Positions 54,070 through 62,462 of a stretch of DNA of 64,000 bases are shown here, piece by piece (the stretch's first letter is position 1; every line of letters starts with the position of its first letter). Made by a program: the position numbers and the translations under genes. This DNA is from Streptomyces sp. CB00316 (lineage in GTDB: Bacteria > Actinomycetota > Actinomycetes > Streptomycetales > Streptomycetaceae). The stretch spans positions 1 through 64,000 of the forward strand of contig NZ_LIXI01000017.1 of the NCBI RefSeq assembly GCF_001905595.1, written 5' to 3'. The notes under the pieces were generated by a model. It saw only the letters and a list, made by a program, of their open reading frames with translations, had not been told where the DNA came from and did not search any database.

Positions 54070-54912
54070 TCAGTTCCGGGGCTTTTGGACGGTGACGACC
54101 GCATAGCCGATCTGCTCCGCCCCCGGTGCGAAGAAGTTCTCCAGCGTCTCCCGGAGACCGTCGACGGCGGCCTCACCGAACCGGCCGACCAACTCGTCGC
54201 GCCGCGTATCCACGGCCTGCAGGTACTTGGGGCCCATCCCGAACACCCGCGGCCCGCACTGCAGGTACTCCGCCGGCTCGAACCCGACCTCCCGCAACGT
54301 GTCCAGCCACTCGGCCACCGACAGCATCCGCTTCGCCCCGAAGTCGGCGGCGAACCGGTTGGCGGCCGCGGCACCGAGCCCTTCCCGGGTGGGCTCCGCC
54401 AAGGACAGCAGGCCGCCGGGGCGCAATGCCCGGTGCAGGTTGCCGAGCGCATGCCCGAGGTCACCGACGTAGACGAGGGACTCCATCGCCACCACCGCGT
54501 CGAAGCTGCCGTCCGGGAAGTCCAGCGAACCGTAGTCGCCGACCCGGAACGTGACCTGGCCGGCCAGCCCGGCCGCCTCAACCCGGGCCTGCGCCTCGGC
54601 CACCTGGCGGGTGCTGATGTTGACGCCGGTGACCTGCACCCCGTACTCGGTGGCGAGCTGGATGGCCGGGGCCCCGAGGCCGCAGCCAACGTCAAGGACC
54701 CGGTCCCCCTTGCGCAGCCGCAGCGAGTCCGCCACCTTGCGGGTCAGCCGCTGCGCCGCCTCGATCAGCGGAGCCTCGTCCTGGTCGTCGTACCAGTAGG
54801 CCAGATGCACCTGCCCGTCGTTGAACACATTCGACATGTCGGACGACTCGTCGAACATCTCGGCGATCTCGTCCGTCTCCGGCGTCCGGCCGGTGGCCGT
54901 CGTGCTCTCCAT
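54070..54912 (-). CDS. SAM-dependent methyltransferase
   Basis: A 280-aa class I methyltransferase. Motif I is VLDVGCGLGAPAIQLA (about residue 70). An acidic VTGVNIS-type motif II follows, then FDAVVAMESLVYVGD and RALRPGGLLSLAEP. The N-terminal helix VFNDGQVHLAYWYDDQDEAP resembles small-molecule O-methyltransferases of the RebM/RifMT kind. It may methylate the aromatic unit or a sugar. ATG 54912 has GGAGGAG upstream and an exact operator ends 68 nt before it. Confidence 0.9.
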   Translation of the reverse strand: MESTTATGRTPETDEIAEMFDESSDMSNVFNDGQVHLAYWYDDQDEAPLIEAAQRLTRKVADSLRLRKGDRVLDVGCGLGAPAIQLATEYGVQVTGVNISTRQVAEAQARVEAAGLAGQVTFRVGDYGSLDFPDGSFDAVVAMESLVYVGDLGHALGNLHRALRPGGLLSLAEPTREGLGAAAANRFAADFGAKRMLSVAEWLDTLREVGFEPAEYLQCGPRVFGMGPKYLQAVDTRRDELVGRFGEAAVDGLRETLENFFAPGAEQIGYAVVTVQKPRN

Positions 54913-54980
54913 GGCTTCTCCTCCCGCGCTGGGACCAGATCCACCAAGCGCTGCTCCAGAGTCGCAGCGGTGCCAGGGGC

Positions 54981-54998
54981 GGACATCTTCCTGCTTGC
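54981..54998 (-). promoter_or_regulatory. GCA-N7-AGATG element, methyltransferase
   Basis: Reads GCAAGCAGGAAGATGTCC, ending 68 nt before the ATG. Exact core. Confidence 0.7.
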
Positions 54999-55096
54999 GC
55001 GGCCGCCGCGACGACGACGCCCCCGGCACCGCCGGCGGAGGGCGCCCGGCACGGCATCGGACGGACCTCGGCGGCCGGCCGCCGAGTCACAGTGCG

Positions 55097-55130
55097 CCGC
55101 CCCCGGCTCCCGTACGGGAGCCGGGGGCGG
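55097..55130. terminator. Perfect 34-bp palindrome
   Basis: Self-complementary over 17 bp on each side, directly after the stop of the DGPF gene. Probable terminator. Confidence 0.75.
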
Positions 55131-55142
55131 CAGTCGCCCCGG

Positions 55143-55520
55143 TCAGGTGTTGCCGTCGGGCTTCGGCGCGAACCCGTCGTGCAGGATCGGCCACATCTCG
55201 ACCGGGCTCTCGCGCGCCCACGGCATGTCCGCCGCGATCTCGCGGGCCCGCTCGGCCGACTCGACCTCCAGGAGGTAGAGGCTGCAGACGAACTCCTTGG
55301 CCTCCAGGTAGGGACCGTCGGTGGAGAACGGGGCACCGTCCTTGTTCCGTACCAGCGAGGCATCGCTCCTGTCGCCGAGGCCGTAGGCGGCGAGCAGCTC
55401 TCCGGAGGCCCGGTAGCGGGAATTCCAGGCGTCCTGGGCGGCGATCTCCTTGTCCAGGACCTCGGCCGGGATCGAAGCCCACTTCTCCGCGTTGCCGTAG
55501 ATCATGAGCAGGTATTTCAT
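55143..55520 (-). CDS. DGPF/YCII-family protein
   Basis: A 125-aa YCII-related protein: MKYLLMIYGNAEKW start, TDGPYLEAKEFVCSLYLLEV (the DGP-type motif is STDGPYLEAKE) and ERAREIAADMPWA. Proteins of this family are typical neighbours and targets of ECF42 sigma factors, and such a sigma factor lies at 46144-47412. Enzymatic role unknown. No GCA-N7-AGATG element precedes it, consistent with separate control. Confidence 0.85.
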   Translation of the reverse strand: MKYLLMIYGNAEKWASIPAEVLDKEIAAQDAWNSRYRASGELLAAYGLGDRSDASLVRNKDGAPFSTDGPYLEAKEFVCSLYLLEVESAERAREIAADMPWARESPVEMWPILHDGFAPKPDGNT

Positions 55521-55919
55521 GTCAGCCCTCAGCCTCCTCGGGCCTCACACGCGACGACCCGAACGAATGTTTCAAGTCCGGTGGAAGCGATCGACTGGAT
55601 CACGTTACGCACCTTACGAAAGGCCACTGTACGAGATCCGGCGAAGGTCGCCCGGGGGCCACGAGGAGCGCGCCGGCAAACCGTGCTCCAGCTCGCGACC
55701 TGCGGTTTGTGAGTAATTCCGGTGCGGGAGAGACCGGTTGGGGCGACAGGCGGACGCTGCCGGTCCGCCCGGGCCCGCGCATCCGGACAACGACCGGCAC
55801 CCGCCTCACCGCGACCGGCCCGTTCGACAGGAGCCGAGTCCGCACCGTCGAAGACGCCCCCCGGGTGCACCCCCGCACACCATGGGAGCGGTACCCATCC
55901 GTCCCCACAGGAGGCAGAC
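55521..55919. other. Divergent spacer DGPF / P450
   Basis: No gene. Holds the one-mismatch operator of the P450 gene. Confidence 0.55.
55842..55859 (+). promoter_or_regulatory. GCA-N7-AGATG element (one mismatch), P450 2
   Basis: Reads GCACCGTCGAAGACGCCC (AGACG), ending 60 nt before the GTG. Confidence 0.55.
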
Positions 55920-57152
55920 GTGGACGACGAGCTCTTCGTCATCGATCCGGCCGGGACCGACATCCACGGCGAGGCGGCCCGACTCCGGGCCCGCGGGCCG
56001 GTCACCCGGGTGCTGCTGCCCGGCGGAGTCGAGGCCTGGTCGGTGACCGGCTATCACGCCGCCCGGCAGGTCCTGGCGGACGAGCGGTTCGCCAAGAACG
56101 CCCGGCGGCACTGGCCCGCGTACATGGAGGGCACCCTCGGCCCGGACTTCCCGCTGATCGTCTGGGCTCGGATGGACAACATGTCCACCGCGGACGGTGA
56201 ACCGCACGCCCGCCAACGACGCCTTGTCACCGGTGCGTTCAGCCCGCGGCGGATCGCCATGCTGCGACCGCGGGTCCAGCGGATCGTGACACACGCGCTC
56301 GACGAACTGGCCGACCACGCGGCCCAGCGGCCCGGCGAGCCGGTCGACCTCAAGGTGCGGTACGCGCACCCGGTGGCCTCGCGGGTGATCGGCGAACTGC
56401 TCGGCGTGCCCGACGGCGACCCGGACGGCATCCTGGACCGCGCCGGATACGTCGAGCCGAACCCGCAGAAGGCAGCAGTGGAGTTCGCCGCGCTGCGGAG
56501 CAAGATCGAGGCCCTGGTCGCGCACAAGCGCCGGGAACCGGGGGAGGACCTGATCAGCGACCTCGTCGCGGCCGAGCCGGGCGGTTGCCCGGTGACCGGG
56601 GCGGGCGGCGGGTCCGACGCCGAACTGGTCGGCCTGGCCCAGCTGATGCTCAACACCGGCGCCGAACCGGCCAGGAACCTCATCACGAACACCGCGCTGG
56701 CGCTGCTCACCTGGCCCGGCCAGCGCGCCCTGGCGGCGGGCGGCGAGGTGGACTGGGACGACGTGGTGGAGGAGACGCTGCGCACCGACGCACCGGTGGC
56801 GCACCTGCCGTTCCGGTTCGCGACGCAGGACGTCACGATCGCCGGCGTGACCATCTCCCGGGGCGACCCGGTGGTGGTCGGCTACGCCGCGACCGGCCGC
56901 GATCCCGAACTCCACGGCGACGCCGCGGGGGAGTTCGACGCCCGGCACGCGGACAAGCGGCACGTGGCCTTCGGCCACGGTGTCCACCGCTGCGTCGGCC
57001 CGGCGCTGACCCGGATGGAGGTGCGCATCGCGGTGGAGGAGCTGTTCACGCGCTTCCCCCGGCTGCGGCTGGCGGTGGAGCCGGGCGAACTGGCCGGCCA
57101 GGGCACCTTCATCATGAACGGCCGACTCGAACTGCCGGTCCATCTACGGTGA
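55920..57152 (+). CDS. Cytochrome P450 (bacterial class I type)
   Basis: A 410-aa P450. The haem motif is VAFGHGVHRCVGPALTRME. The ExxR motif is in VVEETLRTDAPV. The I-helix reads MLNTGAEPARNLITN, so the usual AGxxT is replaced by TGAEP and the acid-alcohol pair is altered, as in some P450s that use substrate-assisted proton delivery. GGAGG seven bases before GTG 55920 fixes the start. It may tailor the carrier-bound aromatic unit, since the NRPS follows on the same strand. Confidence 0.9.
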   Translation: MDDELFVIDPAGTDIHGEAARLRARGPVTRVLLPGGVEAWSVTGYHAARQVLADERFAKNARRHWPAYMEGTLGPDFPLIVWARMDNMSTADGEPHARQRRLVTGAFSPRRIAMLRPRVQRIVTHALDELADHAAQRPGEPVDLKVRYAHPVASRVIGELLGVPDGDPDGILDRAGYVEPNPQKAAVEFAALRSKIEALVAHKRREPGEDLISDLVAAEPGGCPVTGAGGGSDAELVGLAQLMLNTGAEPARNLITNTALALLTWPGQRALAAGGEVDWDDVVEETLRTDAPVAHLPFRFATQDVTIAGVTISRGDPVVVGYAATGRDPELHGDAAGEFDARHADKRHVAFGHGVHRCVGPALTRMEVRIAVEELFTRFPRLRLAVEPGELAGQGTFIMNGRLELPVHLR

Positions 57153-57634
57153 GGACGAGCGACCCCTCCACGCACTGACACGGCGTCATGCCCACCCCGG
57201 GGAAACCGGATCCACCGACCGGACCACGCCGACACGGAGCTGACGGGCCACCGGCAGAGCGGCGAGGGCCGGGCCCCCGGCGGACGGGTGGACGAGCCGG
57301 TGCGACGGCGGACCGCCGGCGGCGACGAACGGTCCGACGAACGTGGCATCGCCACCGCCGGGGAAGAGGGAGACAGCCGCCGAGCCCGCCGTCCGCGCCT
57401 CGTGATCGCAACCGGGCGGGCCGATGGGCGACGGCGCCGGGCCATGCCGGCGTCATACCCAGAACCGATGCGGGGGACGGCGACGACAGCCGCACTCCAG
57501 GAGATGCCGCTGCTGGAAGCGGTCGTCATTGTGTAGTCAGGGAGCCTCTCGCCGCGCACCGAAAGTTCCGGTGCGGCGCGGTGTGCGGTCTGCCCGATCC
57601 CCCTGCGGCGCCGAGTGATCGATGGAGGCTGTCC
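57153..57634. other. Leader region of the NRPS operon
   Basis: No gene recognised. Contains the operator 57492-57509. Confidence 0.55.
57492..57509 (+). promoter_or_regulatory. GCA-N7-AGATG element, NRPS operon
   Basis: Reads GCACTCCAGGAGATGCCG, ending 125 nt before the ATG. Exact core. Confidence 0.75.
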
Positions 57635-60600
57635 ATGACCGACCCCGCGTACCGGCATGTGCCGGCGACCGACGTGCAGCAAGGGCTGTGGCTGCTGCGT
57701 GCACTCGGCCAGGAGCCGGCGCCGCGAAGCCGAACGTACCGGGTGGCCGGCAACCTGGACGTGGCCGCATTGGCAGTGGCGTGGCGGTCGCTCGTGGACC
57801 GGCACGAGCACCTGCGATCGGCCCTGGTGCTGCTGGACGGCATACCGGTGCGGAGGGTCTGGGCGCGTTCCGGGCCCCAGGCGTTTGTGCTGCGCGAGAC
57901 GGACGGCGGACCAGCGGACCAGGGGGAGCCGGGGCCGGCCGACAGCGGATCGGACCCGGCCGGCATGCCGGGGGCACAGATGACGGTCACACGCTGCGGG
58001 CCCCAGGAGCACCGGGTCCGGTTGGCGGTCCCCGGCGCGTTCGCCGACGAGGACTTCCTGGACACGCTGGTCGAAGAACTGACCGAACTGTCCGCGGGAA
58101 GAGCGCTCCTGACACCGGCTCCCCACAGCGGGACGACCGCCGCGGAGGCCGAACCCCCCGAGGCGTTGGCCTGGTGGGTCGACACGTTGAAAACGCTGCC
58201 GGGCGAACTCCCCCTGCCCGCGGACCGCCCGCGTCCGGATCGGGCCTCGGGACGGTGGGCAACGGTCGGCGCCCCGGCTGACCCGGACCTCGGCCGCACC
58301 GTCGCACGCTGTGCCGAAGCCCGCCGCAGCACCCCGTACGTCGTGATGCTCACCGCGTTCCAGGTCCTCCTGCACCGCTACACCGGCGCCGACCGGGTGG
58401 CTGTCGCGGTACCGGTCTCGCAGGGCGGGGCGGGCACGGCGACCAACGTCCTGATTCTGCCGGCCGACATCCGGGCGCAGCAGAGCTTCGACGACATCCT
58501 CGGGCGCGGCACGGCACTGGCCGCCCAGGCGATGGCACGGCGTACCGTTCCGCTGGCGCGAGTGCTCGGGGCGCTGCCGGTCGTCCGCGACGCGCGACGG
58601 GTGCCGTTGGGCGATGTCGTGTTCGACTACCGGGAGCGGCCCGAGACCGTGCTGACGATTCCCGGTGCGGCCGTCGAACCCTGCCGGGAACACACCGGCC
58701 CGATACCGGCCGACCTGGTGCTGCGAGTCGACGACAGCGGCAGCGGACCGGCCGTCACCGTGCTCTACGACGCCGACCAGTTCGAGCCGGAGACCGCCCG
58801 GATGATCCTGCGGCAGTTCCGTACGCTCCTTCGGCACGCCGCCCTGGCTCCGGACACCACCGTCGCCGAGCTGGCGCTCGACAGCCCCGGCAGAGCGGCA
58901 CGCACCGCCGACGAGGCCGACCCGCGGGCCGACGACGGCGCCCCCGAACACACGGTCGTGGAGGCGATCAGGAGGCGCGCCTCGCACGACCCGGACGCGG
59001 TGGCCGTCGACGGTCCCGACGGCACACTGACCTACCGCTCCCTGTACGCCACCGCGCTGCGGGTCGCCCAGGACCTGCGGGCCGGTGATCCGGTCGTGGT
59101 GCGGCTGCCCGTGGGCGTGCGTCAATACGCCGCACTGCTCGGGGTGCTGTCGGCCGGCGCACACCTGTGCTGGTTCGGGACCGCCGACAACGGGGACCGC
59201 GGCCGGGCAGTCCTCAAGGCGCTGAAACCGGCGGCGATGCTGGTGGACCCCGGAACGACCGCAGCCCCAGGAGCTGCCGTCCCCGACCCCGACGAACTCC
59301 TCGACCACTACCGCACCACCATCGGCGGTCAGGTCCTCACGGTGGGAGAGCCTGACCCGGAGCCGCGAGCATCCCCACCCTCCCCGCCCCCCAGGCTCAC
59401 CGACCGCGCCTACGTCGCCTTCACCTCCGGCACCACCGGCGTCCCCAAAGGCATCGCGCACACGCACGCCGCCCTCGCGCAGTTCACCGCGTGGATGGCC
59501 GCCCAGTTCGATATCGGCCCCGGCGTACGCGTCGCGCAATGGGTGGCCGCCGAACACGACCCCGCCCTGGCCGAGACGTTCGCGGCGCTCGGATCGGGCG
59601 CCACGCTGTGCCCGGTGCCCGAGAAGATCCGTGCCAACCCCGAACGCCTCCTGGACTGGCTCGCCGCCGAACGCATCGCCGTACTCCAGACCGTGCCGAG
59701 CTTCGCCCGCGAACTGCTCCGCGTCCTCACCGAGCGCCGCTCCGCCGAAGAACTGGGCGCACTCAGGACCCTGCTGCTGATGGGCGAAGCACTGCCCGGC
59801 GATCTCGCCGACGGACTGCTGGCCACGCTGCCACTGGTCCGCGTCGCCAACCTCTACGGCCCGACCGAGACCGTCGCCGCGACCTGGCACCCCGTTCACC
59901 GAAGGCCGGCACACCTCACCCGCGCCGCAAGCACCGCATCGGCCGGTACACCCGCGAAGCCCGCCACCGCCCCGGTCCCCATAGGACGCCCCATCCCCGG
60001 ACGCGGCGTCCTCGTCGTCGACGAATCGGACCGCCCCTGCCCCGCCGGTGTCACCGGCGAACTGGTCATCACCGGCCCCTACGTCGCCCACGGCTACCTT
60101 GCCGACCACGACCACGCCGCCTTCACCCGCCTCCCGCACATCGACACACCCTGCTACCGCACCGGCGACCTCGCCCGCCGCCGCCCCGACGGCACCCTCG
60201 AATACCGAGGCCGCAAGGACAGCCAGATCAAGCTCTACGGCAGCCGGCTGGAACTCACCGACGTCGAAGCAGCCCTGTCCGGGCACCCCACCGTCGCCGA
60301 CTGCGCCGTCATCGCCGACCCCGACCACGACGGCCTGGCCGCCCGCCTGGTGGTCTGCGTCGTCCCGCACAGATCACCCGACGGCGAGCCGCAGGGCTCA
60401 CCCAGCGAGTGGCGCACCCACCTGCGCCGACGCTTCGGCCGCTCGCTGCTCCCGGCCCTGTACCGCACCCTGGACCGTCTCCCGCGTACCGTCACCGGCA
60501 AGGTCGACCGACCGCTGCTGGCGCGCACCGTCGCCGCCGCCGAGCGCGATGCCGCGGCCCGGCGCCCCGCCGCCGGAACCGAGGCAGACCTCGCCGCGAT

Positions 60601-60793
60601 CTGGGCGGACCTGCTCGGCACCCCGCCGGCCCACGCCGACCAGAGCTTTTTCGCCGTCGGCGGCACCTCCCTGTTGGTCCCCCAGCTGCTGCACCAGGTG
60701 CGGCAGCGCTTCACGGCCGACGTGACCGTCCCCCAGTTCTACGCACATCAGAGCCTGGCTGCCCTGGCGGCTCTGGTCGACCGAACCCGATGA
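57635..60793 (+). CDS. NRPS: degenerate condensation - adenylation - carrier
   Basis: A 1052-aa three-domain protein. Residues 1-~430 have a condensation fold, but the place of HHxxxDG reads VPGAFADEDF, so no catalytic His pair remains. The adenylation domain (~450-960) has FTSGTTGVPKGIAHTH (A3), NLYGPTETVAATW (A5), YRTGDLARRRPDG (A7), GRKDSQIKLYGSRLE (A8) and LPRTVTGKVDRP (A10). The carrier has its serine in FFAVGGTSLLVPQLL. It should activate and load beta-tyrosine or a derivative for the hydroxylase and condensation enzyme. GGAGG is six bases before ATG 57635. In C-1027 these domains are separate proteins. Confidence 0.92.
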   Translation: MTDPAYRHVPATDVQQGLWLLRALGQEPAPRSRTYRVAGNLDVAALAVAWRSLVDRHEHLRSALVLLDGIPVRRVWARSGPQAFVLRETDGGPADQGEPGPADSGSDPAGMPGAQMTVTRCGPQEHRVRLAVPGAFADEDFLDTLVEELTELSAGRALLTPAPHSGTTAAEAEPPEALAWWVDTLKTLPGELPLPADRPRPDRASGRWATVGAPADPDLGRTVARCAEARRSTPYVVMLTAFQVLLHRYTGADRVAVAVPVSQGGAGTATNVLILPADIRAQQSFDDILGRGTALAAQAMARRTVPLARVLGALPVVRDARRVPLGDVVFDYRERPETVLTIPGAAVEPCREHTGPIPADLVLRVDDSGSGPAVTVLYDADQFEPETARMILRQFRTLLRHAALAPDTTVAELALDSPGRAARTADEADPRADDGAPEHTVVEAIRRRASHDPDAVAVDGPDGTLTYRSLYATALRVAQDLRAGDPVVVRLPVGVRQYAALLGVLSAGAHLCWFGTADNGDRGRAVLKALKPAAMLVDPGTTAAPGAAVPDPDELLDHYRTTIGGQVLTVGEPDPEPRASPPSPPPRLTDRAYVAFTSGTTGVPKGIAHTHAALAQFTAWMAAQFDIGPGVRVAQWVAAEHDPALAETFAALGSGATLCPVPEKIRANPERLLDWLAAERIAVLQTVPSFARELLRVLTERRSAEELGALRTLLLMGEALPGDLADGLLATLPLVRVANLYGPTETVAATWHPVHRRPAHLTRAASTASAGTPAKPATAPVPIGRPIPGRGVLVVDESDRPCPAGVTGELVITGPYVAHGYLADHDHAAFTRLPHIDTPCYRTGDLARRRPDGTLEYRGRKDSQIKLYGSRLELTDVEAALSGHPTVADCAVIADPDHDGLAARLVVCVVPHRSPDGEPQGSPSEWRTHLRRRFGRSLLPALYRTLDRLPRTVTGKVDRPLLARTVAAAERDAAARRPAAGTEADLAAIWADLLGTPPAHADQSFFAVGGTSLLVPQLLHQVRQRFTADVTVPQFYAHQSLAALAALVDRTR

Positions 60794-60804
60794 AGGAGTA
60801 CCTC

Positions 60805-62409
60805 GTGCCCACCACCCCCATCGGCGCTCCAGCCGTCCTGGACGGCGAGACGCTCGACATCCCTGCTGTCCGCCGCGTTGCCGAGCAACGGGCCGAGGTG
60901 ACGCTGACGCCCCAGTCGCTGGCCAAGGCCGGCAAGAGCCGCGCGGTGTTCGAGGACGTGGTCCGCGCCGGCACCCCGGTCTACGGCGTCACCACCGGCT
61001 ACGGCGAGATGATCTACATGCTCGTCGACCCCTCACGGGAGACCGAGCTGCAGACCAACCTCGTCCGCAGCCACAGTGCCGGCGTCGGTCCCTACTTCCC
61101 CCACGACCAGGCACGTGCGATCGTCGCCGCACGCCTCAACGCCCTGGCGAAAGGCTACTCGGCGGTCCGGCCGGAGATCTTGGAGCGGCTGGCCCTGTAC
61201 CTCAACTCCGACCTGATACCGGCGATCCCGGAGATCGGCTCGCTGGGCGCCAGCGGAGACCTGGCCCCCCTGGCGCATGTGGCCTCCACCATCATCGGCG
61301 AAGGCTACTTCCTGGGCCCCGAGGGCCGACGGCCGGTAGCCCCGGTGCTGCGCTCGCACGGGATCACGCCGCTGGAGCTGAAGTTCAAGGAGGGCCTGGC
61401 GCTGATCAACGGCACCTCGGCCATGACCGGGCTGGGCGCGCTCGTCGTCGACCGGTCGCTGGAACAGGTCCGGCACGCCGAGATCGTCTCGGCGCTGCTG
61501 GTGGAGGCGATGCGCGGGTCGATGGGGCCGTTCCAGCCCGAGGGCCACGACATCGCCCGGCCCCACCCCGGCCAGATCGACACCGCGGCGAACATGCGGG
61601 CCCTGCTGCGAGGCAGCGGGCTCACCGTGGAGCACTCGGACCTGCGCCGCCAGGTCGCCGCGGCCAAGGACGACGGGGACGTCACCCGCACCGAGATCTA
61701 CCTGCAGAAGGCCTATTCGCTGCGGGCGATGCCACAGGTGCTGGGCAGTGTCCGGGACACCCTGACACACGCCACGGCCCGGATACAGACCGAACTCAAC
61801 TCCGCCAACGACAACCCCCTGTTCTTCGAGGACCACGAGGTCTTCCACGGCGCGAACTTCCACGGCCAGCCGGTGGCCTTCGTGATGGACTTCACCACGA
61901 TCGCCCTGACCCAGCTCGGCGTACTGGCCGAGCGGCAGCTCAACCGGGTCCTGAACCGGCACCTGAGCTACGGCCTGCCCGAGTTCCTGGTGGCCGGCGA
62001 CCCCGGGCTGAGCAGCGGGTACGCCGGTGCGCAGTATCCGGCCACGGCACTGGTCGCCGAGAACCGGACGATCGGCCCGGCCAGCACCCAGAGCGTGCCG
62101 TCCAACGGCGACAACCAGGACATCGTCAGCATGGGCCTGATCGCGGCCCGAAACGCCCGGCGGGTGCTGGCCAACAACCAGCACATCCTGGCCGTGCAGT
62201 TCCTGGCAGCGGCCTCGGCGGTGGACGTCTCCGGACGCTACGACGGCCTGGGACCGGCCGGCCGCGCCGCCTACGACGCGGTGCGCTCGCTCGTGCCGCC
62301 GCTGAACGAGGACCGGTACATGGCTGACGACATCGAGACCGTCGCCGCCGCCCTGACCCGCGGCGAGTTCATCACCGCCGTCGAGGACTGCGGCGTGGAA
62401 CTGCGCTGA
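60805..62409 (+). CDS. MIO-dependent tyrosine 2,3-aminomutase (SgcC4-like)
   Basis: A 534-aa member of the ammonia lyase/aminomutase family. The Ala-Ser-Gly that cyclises to the MIO cofactor is in GSLGASGDLAPLAH (about residue 150). The catalytic loop Tyr is in VYGVTTGYGEM (about 58). NDNPLFFEDHEVFHGANFHG and ENRTIGPAST are also conserved. It should turn L-tyrosine into beta-tyrosine for the NRPS. I place the start at GTG 60805 because AAGGAG lies six bases upstream. The ATG at 60790 overlaps the NRPS stop but has no binding site. Lyase activity alone cannot be excluded from sequence. Confidence 0.9.
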   Translation: MPTTPIGAPAVLDGETLDIPAVRRVAEQRAEVTLTPQSLAKAGKSRAVFEDVVRAGTPVYGVTTGYGEMIYMLVDPSRETELQTNLVRSHSAGVGPYFPHDQARAIVAARLNALAKGYSAVRPEILERLALYLNSDLIPAIPEIGSLGASGDLAPLAHVASTIIGEGYFLGPEGRRPVAPVLRSHGITPLELKFKEGLALINGTSAMTGLGALVVDRSLEQVRHAEIVSALLVEAMRGSMGPFQPEGHDIARPHPGQIDTAANMRALLRGSGLTVEHSDLRRQVAAAKDDGDVTRTEIYLQKAYSLRAMPQVLGSVRDTLTHATARIQTELNSANDNPLFFEDHEVFHGANFHGQPVAFVMDFTTIALTQLGVLAERQLNRVLNRHLSYGLPEFLVAGDPGLSSGYAGAQYPATALVAENRTIGPASTQSVPSNGDNQDIVSMGLIAARNARRVLANNQHILAVQFLAAASAVDVSGRYDGLGPAGRAAYDAVRSLVPPLNEDRYMADDIETVAAALTRGEFITAVEDCGVELR

Positions 62410-62462
62410 CACCGGCGTCCGCCGGCCCCGGGCCCGGCGACCGACAGGAAGGCAGGACAGCA

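Noticed and set aside
56882..60370. 1162-codon minus-strand open frame
   Set aside because: Opposite strand of the NRPS, which has all adenylation core motifs.
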